A DNA stretch of 64,000 nt from DATFVB01 sp963714035 (GCA_963714035.1 OY970224.1:3472001-3536000); one strand, 5' to 3'. Shown: positions 1-8,543, numbered from the stretch's first letter. Numbers and translations: made by a program. The notes: generated by a model from the letters alone, not told the origin.

Positions 1-1296
1 CTGCGCGATCGCGATCTGCAGGTGATGGCCGGGGATTCCCTCGTGGTAGGCGCGCGTCTCGACGTTGATCGTGATGCGTTTCGCGAAATCCGACGTGTTG
101 ACGTCGACGACGCCCGGGCGCGATCCGTCGGGGCTCGACGGGTTGTATTCCGCGCCCGAGGCCGAAGCGGCGCGGAACTCCTCGGTGGGCTTCACGACGA
201 GCTTCGCCTTCGGCAGCCGCCCGAAGAGGCTCGGAAGCCTCGGCCACATCGCGTCGAGATATTTCGAGTAGAGATCGAGAAGCTCCTGAGCCGAGCGGCC
301 GTGCCGGGCGGGGTCCGCCTCGAGAGCCCTGTTGAACGATTTCGAATCCGCGTGGCCCATCTTGCGCGCGATCGTCGTCATCTCGCCTTCGATCCGCGCG
401 ACCTCCGCGAGCCCGAGCCGATGGATCTCCTCCGCCGTGAGGGTCGTCGTCGTGGACTGGCGGACCCGGAACGCGTAGCGCGCCTCTCCGTCGGGCAGCG
501 CCCAGATCCCCGCCTCGAGGCGTCCCTTCGGGGCGTATTCCATCTCCACGAACCGGGCGAACTTCCGATACGCCGGAACGACGCTGTCGCGGATCGCGCC
601 GATGACCGCGTCGTGGATGCGCTTCCGGTCCCCGGGGGAGGCGTCTTCCGGAAGCTTCGCGAGCGGCTGCGCGAACGGCGACGCTTCCGGCGCCTGGTCC
701 GCGACGTGCGCCGCCTGCGAGACGACCTTCTCGAGAAGGAACTTCGGCGGCATCAGACGGTCCGCGAGACCCGCGCGCATCACGTTTTCCGTGTCCTCGA
801 ACTGCTTCGGAAGGGCCTTCAGCCGCGCGACGTAGTCGTCGAAATCCTGGAGCCGCTCGAACGGGAGGTAGCCCACCGTCAGCGGCGTGTTGATGTGGAT
901 GCCGTAGAACTGGTTGACGGGCATCTCCCAGTTCCCGAGCTTCCCATCCTCGATCGCCTCTTCCAGCTGCCGGACCATGAGGGTCTTGTTCAGCGCTTCC
1001 GATTCCGGAAATCCAGCCGTGTCGATCGCGCGGAAGCGGTCGAGAAGCTCCGCCTTCCGGGCGAGATCCTTCCGGATTCCCGTTTCCGACCGGTCGCTCG
1101 ATCGGGCGTTCCAGCGGCGGTCCCCGAGCATGGAAGCCAGTTCGGGGTTCGTCGAGAGCGTGTACTCCCACTGCTCGGCGAGGAGATCGGTCAGGGCCCG
1201 GCGGCGGGCCTCGAGCGATGAACGGGAGGTTTCGGTTCCGGATACCGCAGCAGCGGCGAGGAACGCCATGACGGCCAATCGCCCGAAGCGAAGCAT
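1..1296 (-). CDS. DUF885 family putative metallopeptidase, 3' end outside window
   Basis: The minus-strand frame is open from an ATG at 1296 to the left edge, so 432 codons are visible and the C-terminus is missing. The product starts MLRFGRLAVMAFLAAAAVSG, a signal-peptide-like stretch, so it is probably exported. Near the edge it reads AYHEGIPGHHLQ, the HEG-x-PGHH motif of DUF885 proteins, which are thought to be zinc-dependent peptidases. It is closely similar to the gene just upstream (1534-3309): both have LAEQWEY and LSTNPE near the N-terminus, so the two look like a tandem duplication. The 237 bp between them hold a repeat array and a terminator, so this gene probably has its own promoter. 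The substrate is unknown. Confidence 0.9.
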   Translation of the reverse strand, partial: MLRFGRLAVMAFLAAAAVSGTETSRSSLEARRRALTDLLAEQWEYTLSTNPELASMLGDRRWNARSSDRSETGIRKDLARKAELLDRFRAIDTAGFPESEALNKTLMVRQLEEAIEDGKLGNWEMPVNQFYGIHINTPLTVGYLPFERLQDFDDYVARLKALPKQFEDTENVMRAGLADRLMPPKFLLEKVVSQAAHVADQAPEASPFAQPLAKLPEDASPGDRKRIHDAVIGAIRDSVVPAYRKFARFVEMEYAPKGRLEAGIWALPDGEARYAFRVRQSTTTTLTAEEIHRLGLAEVARIEGEMTTIARKMGHADSKSFNRALEADPARHGRSAQELLDLYSKYLDAMWPRLPSLFGRLPKAKLVVKPTEEFRAASASGAEYNPSSPDGSRPGVVDVNTSDFAKRITINVETRAYHEGIPGHHLQIAIAQ

Positions 1297-1388
1297 CGAA
1301 CCCCCTTCTGTCGTCCGGTCACGTTCGAAAGCGCGCGACGGCGGACACCGGGGACGGCCGCCTCGCCGGCGGCGCGCGGCTGATAATA

Positions 1389-1420
1389 CAAAAAAACCGG
1401 CGCGTGGACCGCGCCGGTTT
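1389..1420 (-). terminator. Rho-independent terminator of the upstream DUF885 gene
   Basis: Positions 1394-1404 and 1410-1420 form a perfect 11-bp stem (AAACCGGCGCG with its complement) around a 5-nt loop. Read on the minus strand the stem is followed by a run of seven U (1390-1396). It lies after the tandem gene-end repeats, so transcripts of the 1534-3309 gene would carry the whole repeat array. Confidence 0.9.
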
Positions 1421-1429
1421 CGTCGTTCG

Positions 1430-1564
1430 GCGGCCTTCTGGGCCGCATCCGTTCACGCGGCTTTTTGCGCCGCGTTCGTTCACGCGGCCTTCTGCGCCAC
1501 GTTCGTTCACGCGGCCTTTCGGGCCGCGATCATTCACGCGGCTTTTTGGGCCGCGATCCACTCG
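1430..1564 (-). repeat. Five 27-bp tandem copies of the DUF885 gene end
   Basis: Five consecutive 27-bp units occupy 1430-1456, 1457-1483, 1484-1510, 1511-1537 and 1538-1564. The last unit is the coding end of the 1534-3309 gene (codons for IAAQKAA and the TGA stop); the other four lie beyond that stop. On the minus strand each unit holds a short inverted repeat such as GCGGC-CCAAAAA-GCCGC or GCGGCC-CGAAA-GGCCGC. Variants keep the pairing: one unit has GTGGC against GCCGC, a G-U wobble. The transcript would therefore carry a row of five small hairpins before the terminator. There are no unique spacers, so this is not a CRISPR array. Confidence 0.9.
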
Positions 1565-3309
1565 TCGATGCGCGTCTTCAGCACGTCCATCGGAAGCGCG
1601 CCCGCCCCGAGCACTTCGTCGTGGAACTTCCGGATGTCGAACTTTTCGCCGAGCTGCTTCTTCGCGTTCTCCCGGAGCGCCAGGATCGTCAACTGGCCGA
1701 TCTTGTAGCCGAGCGCCTGTCCCGGCCAGGAAATGTAGCGGTCGGTCTCGCTCTGGACCTCCACTTCGTCGGTGCCGGAGTGCGCGTGGAAGAAGTCGAC
1801 GACCTGCTGGCGCGTCCAACGCTTGTAGTGGAGCCCCGTGTCGACGACGAGGCGGATCGCGCGGAGCATCTCGTCCTGATAGTGCCCGTAGAGCTGGTAC
1901 GGGTCCTGGAAGAACCCGGCGTCTCTCCCGAGGTCTTCCGAGTAGAGCCCCCATCCCTCGATGTACGCGGTATTGCCGCCCTGCTGGCGGAACGGAGGGA
2001 TCGTCGGAAGCTCCTGAGCGATCGAGAGCTGCATGTGGTGTCCCGGGACGCCCTCGTGGTACGCGGTCGTCTCGATGTTGATGATCTTGCGCTTGGCGAA
2101 ATCTCCGGTGTTGACGTTCACGACGCCGGGCCGGGAACCGTCCGGCGTGCCCGTGTTGTACTCGGCCCCCGAGGCCGTCGCCTCGCGGAATTCCTCAGTC
2201 GGCTTGACGATGACCTTCGCCTTCGGAAGCCGTCCGAAGAGCTGCGGCAGCTTCGCCCACATCTGGTCGATGTATTTCGTGTAGAGATCGACGATCTCCT
2301 GCCGGGAATGGGCGTGGAGCTTCGGGTCCTTGTCGATCGCGGCGTCGAACGCCTTCCGGTCCGCGTACCCCAGCGACCTGGCGATCTTCTCCATCTCTCC
2401 CTCGATGCGCGAGACCTCGCGGAGGCCGAGCTGATGGATCTCCTCGGGCGTCATGTCGGTCGTCGTCGACTGCTTGACGCGGAACGCGTAGCGCGCGTCC
2501 CCGTCCGGCAGCGACCAGATCCCGACTTCGGTTCGGCCCTTCGGCGCGTACTCGTCCTTCACGAACGTCGCGAATTTCGCGTAGGCGGGCTCGATGTCGT
2601 TCTTGATGACGGCGACGAGCGTGTCGTGGATCCGCTTCTGGTCCTCCGCCGCGACCGTCTTCGGGAACTTCTTGAGGCATTGCGCGAAAGGGGATTTCTC
2701 CGGGTCGGCGCCCGCGATCGTCTCCGCCTGCGGGACGACCTTCTCCAGGAGGAATTTCGGCGGCATCAGCCCGTCCTGCATACCCGCCCGCATGTGGTCC
2801 GTCGTGTCGGCCAGCTGTTTCGGGAGGTTCCGCATGCGCGTGATGTAGTCGTCGTAGTCTTTGGTCGTGTCGAACGGCAGGTAGGCGACGAACTGGGGCG
2901 CCTGGATGTGGATGCCGGAGATCTGGGTGACGGGCATCTCCCAGCTCTTGAACTTCGCTCCGTCGAGGCCCTCCTTGAGGTCCCGCACCATCAACGTCTT
3001 GTTGAGCTGCTCCTGTTCGGGGAAGCCGGTCGTGTCGATCGCCTCGAAGCGTTTCAGGAATTCCGCGGACTTCTCGAGGTCCTTCCGGATCGCCGCGAGG
3101 GAGTTGTCGCTCGACTTGTCGTTCCAGCGCTTGTCGCCGAGATACGACGCGAACTCCGGGTTCGTCGAAAGGTTGTACTCCCACTGCTCGGCGAGCAGGT
3201 CGTTCAGCGCCTTGCGCCGCGCGTCGAGCGAGCCGGCCGGCGCGTCGGCGGCGAGAGCAGTTCCGGCGACGAGCAAGCCGATCAGGGACAAAGTCATGAG
3301 TCGAAACAT
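1534..3309 (-). CDS. DUF885 family secreted putative metallopeptidase
   Basis: A full-length member of 591 residues, typical for DUF885. The N-terminus MFRLMTLSLIGLLVAGTALA is a clear signal peptide ending in ALA, so the product should be periplasmic or secreted. The motif AYHEGVPGHHMQ at about residues 414-425 carries the His and Glu residues expected to bind metal. The family is assigned to peptidase-like hydrolases by fold and motif; no substrate can be named from sequence. An RBS-like GGAGG precedes the ATG at 3309. The last codons (IAAQKAA-stop) are the template of a five-copy tandem repeat that runs past the stop. A paralogue follows at 1-1296 on the same strand. Confidence 0.93.
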   Translation of the reverse strand: MFRLMTLSLIGLLVAGTALAADAPAGSLDARRKALNDLLAEQWEYNLSTNPEFASYLGDKRWNDKSSDNSLAAIRKDLEKSAEFLKRFEAIDTTGFPEQEQLNKTLMVRDLKEGLDGAKFKSWEMPVTQISGIHIQAPQFVAYLPFDTTKDYDDYITRMRNLPKQLADTTDHMRAGMQDGLMPPKFLLEKVVPQAETIAGADPEKSPFAQCLKKFPKTVAAEDQKRIHDTLVAVIKNDIEPAYAKFATFVKDEYAPKGRTEVGIWSLPDGDARYAFRVKQSTTTDMTPEEIHQLGLREVSRIEGEMEKIARSLGYADRKAFDAAIDKDPKLHAHSRQEIVDLYTKYIDQMWAKLPQLFGRLPKAKVIVKPTEEFREATASGAEYNTGTPDGSRPGVVNVNTGDFAKRKIINIETTAYHEGVPGHHMQLSIAQELPTIPPFRQQGGNTAYIEGWGLYSEDLGRDAGFFQDPYQLYGHYQDEMLRAIRLVVDTGLHYKRWTRQQVVDFFHAHSGTDEVEVQSETDRYISWPGQALGYKIGQLTILALRENAKKQLGEKFDIRKFHDEVLGAGALPMDVLKTRIDEWIAAQKAA

Positions 3310-3385
3310 CGGGCCTCCTTCTTCCTCACCGCTGATACGGAGAGGAGGACGTTTTGTTCCGTCCTTCCGCTCCGCGGGCTACGAT

Positions 3386-3859
3386 ATGCCAATGAGCGCC
3401 GAGGATCCCCCCCCGCCGGCGGCGCTCCCCGTCCGCGGGCCGTTCAGCGCGGCCAACGCGGCGGTCTACCTCGGCCGCGCGATGCGTCTCCGCTGCCCCG
3501 TCTGCGGGGAACACCCGATCTTTCCCGACGGGCGGAAGACCCGCAGCCTCCGGCAGTGGCTGACGCCGCTCGAGGGATGTCCGCGATGCCGTTATCGGTA
3601 CGAGCGGGAGCCCGGGTATTTCCTGCTCGCGACGTGGGCGTTCGACTACGCGGCCGTCGGAGGAGCGGCGCTCGTCGCCTGGTTCCTCCTTTCGACGCTG
3701 ACCGATCTCCCGCTCGTCCCGATGCTCCTCCTCCTGCTGCTGCCGATGCCGGTCGCGAGCGTCCTCCTCGTGCGGCACGCGAAGGCGCTCTGGATCGCGT
3801 TCGATCATTTCGTCGATCCCGCGCGAAAGAAATCTCCGCGGCCCGGGAAACGGAACTGA
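3386..3859 (+). CDS. DUF983 family membrane protein
   Basis: A protein of about 157 residues with MRLRCPVCGEHPIF near the N-terminus and a second cysteine pair in CPRCRYRY, the paired CxxC zinc-ribbon-like arrangement of DUF983 proteins. Two hydrophobic segments follow (FDYAAVGGAALVAWFLLSTL and PMLLLLLLPMPVASVLL), so it sits in the inner membrane with the cysteine region outside the bilayer. The function of the family is unknown. Two in-frame ATG codons (3386 and 3392) are possible starts, and no strong RBS decides between them. It is divergent from the DUF885 gene and 26 bp upstream of the methionine sulfoxide reductase gene, so it may be co-transcribed with it. Confidence 0.85.
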   Translation: MPMSAEDPPPPAALPVRGPFSAANAAVYLGRAMRLRCPVCGEHPIFPDGRKTRSLRQWLTPLEGCPRCRYRYEREPGYFLLATWAFDYAAVGGAALVAWFLLSTLTDLPLVPMLLLLLLPMPVASVLLVRHAKALWIAFDHFVDPARKKSPRPGKRN

Positions 3860-3885
3860 CGGCCCGGCCGGCGTAAGATCGGCGG

Positions 3886-4383
3886 GTGCACGAGTCCTCC
3901 TTCGACCGCGCCGCTCCGAAGTCGGAGCTGTACCCGGCGCTCGCGCGCTCGCTCGAGTCGCTGATCGCCGGCGAGCCCGACCCGATCGCGAATCTGGCCA
4001 ACGCCGCCGCGCTCGTCTGGGAGGCCCTTCCGGAGATCAACTGGGCCGGCTTCTACCTGGCGCGCGGCGGCGAGCTCGTGCTCGGGCCCTTCCAGGGCCG
4101 GCCGGCGTGCGTCCGCATCCCCTTCGGAAAAGGCGTCTGCGGGACGGCCGCGACCTCCCGGAAGACCGTCGTCGTCGAGGACGTGAACCGTTTCCCCGGC
4201 CACATCGCCTGCGACGCCGCCTCGCGCTCCGAGATCGTCGTCCCCCTCCTCTGCGGCGACCGTCTCGCGGGCGTTCTCGACGTGGACGCTCCGAGAGTCG
4301 GGCGGTTCGACGGCGAGGACCGGCGCGGGCTCGAGGCCGTCGCCGCGATCGTTTCGGCCGCGCTTCCCGAAGCCGGGTTCTGA
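3886..4383 (+). CDS. msrC: Free methionine-(R)-sulfoxide reductase (GAF domain)
   Basis: A single GAF domain of 165 residues, the normal size of fRMsr enzymes, which reduce free methionine-R-sulfoxide in the cytoplasm. Three cysteines at residues 75, 85 and 109 have the spacing (10 and 24) of the three redox cysteines of E. coli YebR/MsrC. The surrounding motifs GVCGTAA, VEDVNRFPGHIACD and SEIVVPL are those of the family. The start is GTG at 3886. Electrons usually come from thioredoxin; no partner gene is adjacent. Identification is firm because cysteines and motifs are all present. Confidence 0.95.
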   Translation: MHESSFDRAAPKSELYPALARSLESLIAGEPDPIANLANAAALVWEALPEINWAGFYLARGGELVLGPFQGRPACVRIPFGKGVCGTAATSRKTVVVEDVNRFPGHIACDAASRSEIVVPLLCGDRLAGVLDVDAPRVGRFDGEDRRGLEAVAAIVSAALPEAGF

Positions 4384-4476
4384 GACTCGCTCCCCGGCGT
4401 CGAAATTCGGAGCTCGAGATGTGGACCTTCGCGGACGCGGATCGAGTCTAAAATCCGCGCGAAAGGAGGGCCCGTC

Positions 4477-5079
4477 ATGGCATCGACCGATCCCCGCATC
4501 GACGCCTACATCGCGCGATCGGCGGAGTTCGCCCGCCCGATCCTGCGGCGTCTCCGGGCCGTCGTGCATCGCGCATGCGCCGACGTCGAGGAGACCGTCA
4601 AGTGGGGGATGCCGTTCTTCGTGCGGGACGGCGCGATCCTGTGCCACATGGCCGCCTTCAAACAGCACTGCGCGTTCGGGCTCTGGAAGGCCTCCGGAGC
4701 GCTCGGCGGGCGCGAGCGACCGGAAGAGGGGATGGGGGATTTCGGCCGGATCACGTCGCTCGACGGGCTGCCTCGCGATGCCGAGCTCGTGAGGATCCTG
4801 CGGAAGGCGGCGTCGCTTCGCGAAACGGCCGCCTCGAGCCCCGCTCCGCGGCCGAAGAAGAAAGCGTCCCTCCCGATTCCCGAGGACCTCGCGAGCGCCT
4901 TGAAGAAAAACGTCCGCGCGCGAATCGCGTTCGCCGCGTTCACCCCGTCGAAGAGGCGCGACTACGTCGAGTGGCTCGGCGAAGCGAAACGGGACGAGAC
5001 GCGTCAGCGGCGGCTCGAGACGGCGATCGAGTGGATCGAGCAGGGGAAGACGCGCCACTGGAGATACGAGAGCCGGTAG
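4477..5079 (+). CDS. DUF1801 / YdeI-OmdA family protein
   Basis: A protein of 200 residues in two parts. The N-terminal half (about 1-110) matches DUF1801, with IDAYIARSAEFARPILRRLR and VKWGMPFFV. The C-terminal third carries the YdeI/OmdA motif, with IPEDLASALKKN, FAAFTPSKRRDYVEWL and a basic end. YdeI relatives have been linked to resistance to polymyxin or antimicrobial peptides, but the molecular role is not established. A good RBS (AAAGGAGG) lies about 8 bp before the ATG. It stands alone between small genes. Confidence 0.88.
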   Translation: MASTDPRIDAYIARSAEFARPILRRLRAVVHRACADVEETVKWGMPFFVRDGAILCHMAAFKQHCAFGLWKASGALGGRERPEEGMGDFGRITSLDGLPRDAELVRILRKAASLRETAASSPAPRPKKKASLPIPEDLASALKKNVRARIAFAAFTPSKRRDYVEWLGEAKRDETRQRRLETAIEWIEQGKTRHWRYESR

Positions 5080-5122
5080 CCGGACCGCGCCCTCTGCCGC
5101 GCGAGGGGCGTAAGCTCTCCGA

Positions 5123-5329
5123 ATGCCTGCCCCGTCCCAACTCTTCATCGGCCTTATCGCCGGCGCCATCGGGGTCGGCTATTTCGTGTACGGGAAAAAG
5201 GAGGGCCGTTTCGCCCCCATGCTTTCGGGAATCGCGCTCTGCATCTATCCCTATCTCGTCACGGGCACGCTGTGGCTGTGCCTGGTCGGCGCGGCGCTCC
5301 TCGCGGCGCCCTTCCTGCTCGATTTCTGA
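5123..5329 (+). CDS. Small two-span membrane protein
   Basis: A protein of 68 residues with two hydrophobic segments (LFIGLIAGAIGVGYFVYG and ALCIYPYLVTGTLWLCLVGA) joined by a short basic loop with KKEG and RFAP. Similar small proteins are common in Gram-negative genomes, sometimes under the misleading name amino acid transport protein. No function is known. It starts at ATG 5123 and is transcribed in the same direction as its neighbours, 43 bp after the YdeI-like gene. Confidence 0.75.
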   Translation: MPAPSQLFIGLIAGAIGVGYFVYGKKEGRFAPMLSGIALCIYPYLVTGTLWLCLVGAALLAAPFLLDF

Positions 5330-5399
5330 GCGCGAGGAACTGAATTTTCTGCCGGGCCGCGTGCCCGCGCTCCCGCCTGCCTCGCCGTAGAATCGACGC

Positions 5400-5894
5400 A
5401 TGGAGCCCGCGGGCCGACCGGGAGCCGATCCCGGACCGGTCGCGGTCCGCCGCGGCCGGCGCGGCGACCGCGATTTCGTTCTCGCGACCGCCCGGCGTCT
5501 CGCGGATTTCGACCTGCCGGTCTGGCGGGAGACCGCGGAGATCGTCGGCGGAGAGGTCCGGACGCTCGAAGGGTTTTTCCGGCAGCCGCCGCCGGGATCG
5601 GAGCTCCTCGTCGCGGAAGCCGGCGGAGAGCGGGCCGGTTTCGCCCTTCTGGAGACGGGGCGCGATTACTTCGACCGGCGCGAGCACGCGCATCTGGGGA
5701 TCCTCGCCGTCGCGCGCGGATCGGAAGGGCTCGGCGTCGGGAGCGCGCTCGTCGCCGCGGCGGAGGAATGGGCGCGCCGGCGCGGCCACGCGCGCCTGAC
5801 GCTGAACGTCTTCGAGCGCAATTCCCGCGCCCGGCGTCTCTATGAGCGGCTGGGATTCGCGGCGGAGACGCTTCGGTACACGAAGAAGGTGTGA
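5400..5894 (+). CDS. GNAT family N-acetyltransferase
   Basis: A protein of 164 residues with the GNAT core in the C-terminal half. AHLGILAVARGSEGLGVGSA forms strand 4 and the pyrophosphate-binding loop (GLGVGSALV), followed by HARLTLNVFERNSRARRLYE and GF, the classical motif B ending. It should transfer an acyl group from CoA to an amine; the substrate cannot be predicted. It starts at ATG 5400 and ends 35 bp before the next gene on the same strand. Confidence 0.88.
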   Translation: MEPAGRPGADPGPVAVRRGRRGDRDFVLATARRLADFDLPVWRETAEIVGGEVRTLEGFFRQPPPGSELLVAEAGGERAGFALLETGRDYFDRREHAHLGILAVARGSEGLGVGSALVAAAEEWARRRGHARLTLNVFERNSRARRLYERLGFAAETLRYTKKV

Positions 5895-5929
5895 GGAGGG
5901 GCAGGCACGGTCCCGGACAGGAGGTTTCG

Positions 5930-6640
5930 ATGGCGACATTCGCCGGAAAGCTGACGTGGCTCGGCCACGCGATGTTCTCGATCGAGTCCAGGTCGGGGGA
6001 GCGGCTCGTGATCGATCCGTTCATCGCGTCGAATCCGAAATTTCCGAAAGGGTTCGACCTTTCCCGCGTGGACGTGATCGCGGCCACCCACGGGCACTTC
6101 GACCACTTCGGCGGGAGCGGCCTCGATCTCGCGCGGCGCACGGACGCGACCGTCTGCGCCGTGTTCGAGCTCGCCCTGTGGATCGGCGAGAACGGCCACG
6201 AGAAGGTCTCGGGGATGAACAAAGGCGGCACCCAGAAGATCGGCGCGTTCACGATCCACATGACGCAGGCGGTCCACTCCTCCGGCACGTCTCGCGGCGA
6301 GCAGAATCCGCCGTCCGACCCGTGCGGCTACGTCGTCGAGGTGGACGGCTTCCGCGTCTACCACGCCGGCGACACGGCGGTCTTTTCCGACATGGCGCTC
6401 ATCGGCGAGATGCTCCGCCCGGACGTCGCGCTCCTGCCGATCGGAGACTTCTACACGATGGGCCCGGCGAGCGCGGCGAAGGCCTGCGAGCTCCTGAAGG
6501 CGCCGGTCGCGATCCCGATGCACTACGGGACGTTTCCGGCGCTGACGGGAACGGCGGAGGCCTTTCGCGCCGAGGTGGAGAAGCGCCGGCTCGCGACGAA
6601 CGTCGTCGTTCTCGAGCCGGGAAAATCGTGGCTCGGATGA
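5930..6640 (+). CDS. UPF0173 metal-dependent hydrolase (metallo-beta-lactamase fold)
   Basis: A protein of 236 residues with WLGHAMFSIES at the start and THGHFDHFGG, the metal-binding HxHxDH motif. Further ligands appear in HAGDTAVFSDM and MHYGTFP. The length and layout match the UPF0173/UlaG-like hydrolases, cytoplasmic enzymes of mostly unknown substrate. A strong RBS (CAGGAGG) lies 7 bp before the ATG at 5930; an upstream extension of the frame has no such site. Confidence 0.93.
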   Translation: MATFAGKLTWLGHAMFSIESRSGERLVIDPFIASNPKFPKGFDLSRVDVIAATHGHFDHFGGSGLDLARRTDATVCAVFELALWIGENGHEKVSGMNKGGTQKIGAFTIHMTQAVHSSGTSRGEQNPPSDPCGYVVEVDGFRVYHAGDTAVFSDMALIGEMLRPDVALLPIGDFYTMGPASAAKACELLKAPVAIPMHYGTFPALTGTAEAFRAEVEKRRLATNVVVLEPGKSWLG

Positions 6641-6700
6641 ATTCTTAAGGCGAACGGGTAGCGGCCGGGGCCGCCGTACACTCCCCGCCGGAGGAAGTCG

Positions 6701-7675
6701 ATGCGGATTCGTACCGGCGTCGCGGCAGCGGCGGCGATTCTCTGGGCGAGCGCGCTGGGAGCGCAGGCGGGGGCGCCCCCGGCGCTCCTGGCTACCGCGG
6801 GCGCAGGCGCCGCGACGTCGGAGTCCGGCACGGTCTCGGCGCCGCCGAATTCGGGGCTCCCCGCTCCCGACCGCGAGGCGCCCGCGCCCCCCCGGCCGTG
6901 GCTCGCCCCGACGGGCTCCCTCGTCGTCAACCTTCCGTCGGACCAGACGCTTTCTCGCGGCCTCCTGCAGTTTCTCGTGACGCATCGTTTCCGGAGCCCG
7001 GTTCGCGGAAGCGACGCGCACGATCTCTACTCGCTCGATTCGGGAGCGGACTTCGGATTCGGTTTCGCTTACGCCCCGGTCGAGCGGGGAGAAGTCTCGC
7101 TCTACCGCTCCGGAATCCAGGACGACTGGGAGCTCGCCGCCAAGTACGCATTCGTCCCGCGCGGCCGCACGTTCGGCGCGGCGCTCCGCGTCGGAGGCGA
7201 CGACCGCCGGAATCCGGTGACGATCACTCCCTCGGGCGGGCAGCTCCCGGCCGGCGAAGCCGTCACGTCGTTCTTCGCGCAGGGAATCGTCTCGCTCCAC
7301 GTCTTGGACAACCGCGTCGAGCTCTCCGCGGTCCCCGCGTATTCTTCCGAAACGACGGCGGAGCGGCACGCGTTCAACGTCGCCGTGCACGGCGCGGTCG
7401 CCCTCGGCCGATCGTGGAACCTGCAGGGGGAGTACCAGCCGCAGCGGAAGAGCGTTCCCGATTCGATCGGCATCTGGACGATCGGCATCGAAAAGACGCT
7501 TTACCACCACCGTTTCACGCTCGTGATGTCGAACACGACCGTCACGACCGTCGATCAATACCTTTCCGGCGATTTTGCGGTCGCCCAGAAGCGCCTGGCG
7601 CGGCAGTTCGACAACGGCTTCCGGAACGACGACTGGCACATCGGGTTCAACCTCGTGCGGCAGTTCAAGCCGTAG
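6701..7675 (+). CDS. DUF5777 family outer-membrane beta-barrel protein
   Basis: A protein of 324 residues with a signal peptide (MRIRTGVAAAAAILWASALG, cleaved around AQA), a proline- and alanine-rich linker, then alternating amphipathic strands. The segment PSDQTLSRGLLQFLVTHRF and the terminal FNLVRQF fit the DUF5777 group, predicted outer-membrane barrels often linked to redox enzymes. No ligand can be assigned. RBS GGAGGAAG precedes ATG 6701. It appears monocistronic; downstream lies a palindromic repeat. Confidence 0.75.
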   Translation: MRIRTGVAAAAAILWASALGAQAGAPPALLATAGAGAATSESGTVSAPPNSGLPAPDREAPAPPRPWLAPTGSLVVNLPSDQTLSRGLLQFLVTHRFRSPVRGSDAHDLYSLDSGADFGFGFAYAPVERGEVSLYRSGIQDDWELAAKYAFVPRGRTFGAALRVGGDDRRNPVTITPSGGQLPAGEAVTSFFAQGIVSLHVLDNRVELSAVPAYSSETTAERHAFNVAVHGAVALGRSWNLQGEYQPQRKSVPDSIGIWTIGIEKTLYHHRFTLVMSNTTVTTVDQYLSGDFAVAQKRLARQFDNGFRNDDWHIGFNLVRQFKP

Positions 7676-7699
7676 ACCGTCGGCCGAGCGGCACGCTCC

Positions 7700-7813
7700 G
7701 CTGGAACCGCTCGGCCTCCCACCGCGCGATCCTCCTCCGCTCGGTTACTCGCGGAGACTAATCGCGCGGTGACCTCCGCGGCTCGCCTTCTCGGCTCGAC
7801 CGCTCCGGCGCCC
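7700..7813. repeat. Interspersed hairpin repeat, copy 1
   Basis: This spacer element pairs with a second copy at 12780-12986. Shared parts are a left arm (GCTGGAAC...CGGCCTCC at 7700-7719) and a right arm of 44 identical bases (7770-7813). Between them is an 11-bp inverted repeat, CACCGCGCGAT at 7720-7730 with its complement at 7761-7771, and an inner CTCCGC/GCGGAG pair. The inner stem sequence differs from copy 2 but stays self-complementary. Confidence 0.75.
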
Positions 7814-7930
7814 GACCGGAGGAGGGCGGGGCGCCTAGCCACTCGTTGCCGCCGAGGGGTGGTTTGATTTTCGTGTATTGATTTCGCGCGCGGCCCTGGC
7901 CGGGAGGAGCGCATGAAACAATGACTGCGA

Positions 7931-8536
7931 ATGTCCTCTGAAATCCTCGTTCCCCGGCTCGGGCCGACGGACCGATTGGTCGAGCTGCCGGCGCTGAAGC
8001 TCGTCGACGCGGCGACGGGCGAGGCGCCGGAGCTCTCGACGGCCCTTCGGATTGCCGTGCGAGGCGACTTCCTCGCCGTGCGCTTCGACGCCCGGCACCG
8101 CGGCCTCGTCGCGACCCTCCGGGAAGACAACGCGGCTCTCTGGACCGAGGACGTCGTCGAAGCGTTCGTCGCGTTCGAAGAGCCGCCCCTCCGCTATTTC
8201 GAGCTCGAGGTGAACCCGCTCGGCGCGCGATTCTCGGCCCGGGTCGCTTCGCCGCACGGCGTCCGCCGCGGGATGACCGTCGAGACGTTCCCGTGCCCCG
8301 GGTTTTCCGCCGAAGTGCGCCGCGACGACGGCCGCTGGAGCGCGACGATGCGAATCCCGGCGGCTCGGCTCGCGGGAACCAGGCCGGAGCGATTCGTCGC
8401 GAACTTCTTCCGGATCGACCGGACCTCGAGGGAACATTCCGCCCTTTTTCCGACGCGCGCGCGGCCTCACGATTTCCACGTCGTCGCGGCCTTCGGGCGT
8501 TTTCGGGTCTCATCTGGCACCGGACTTGAAAGATGA
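7931..8536 (+). CDS. Carbohydrate-binding family 9-like protein
   Basis: A protein of 201 residues built as one beta-sandwich. Features resemble CBM9/DOMON-like domains: DFLAVRFDARH, then LWTEDVVEAFV (the LW-x-D-x-VE signature), FELEVNPLG, and a C-terminal FFRIDRTSREHS segment. Such stand-alone proteins are common in Acidobacteria and are usually annotated as carbohydrate-binding family 9-like. No signal peptide is evident, so it may be cytoplasmic. ATG 7931 is chosen; the coding end runs up to the next gene, so the two may be co-transcribed. Confidence 0.75.
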   Translation: MSSEILVPRLGPTDRLVELPALKLVDAATGEAPELSTALRIAVRGDFLAVRFDARHRGLVATLREDNAALWTEDVVEAFVAFEEPPLRYFELEVNPLGARFSARVASPHGVRRGMTVETFPCPGFSAEVRRDDGRWSATMRIPAARLAGTRPERFVANFFRIDRTSREHSALFPTRARPHDFHVVAAFGRFRVSSGTGLER

Positions 8537-8543
8537 GAGCTCG

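Noticed and set aside
1430..1564. Possible CRISPR array
   Set aside because: The 27-bp units are contiguous, with no spacers and no cas genes nearby; they copy a gene end.
22..3876. Long Arg-rich open frames on the plus strand opposite the DUF885 genes (for example 22-1221 and 1465-3876)
   Set aside because: They are antisense shadows caused by high GC; the minus-strand frames carry signal peptides and the HEG-x-PGHH motif.
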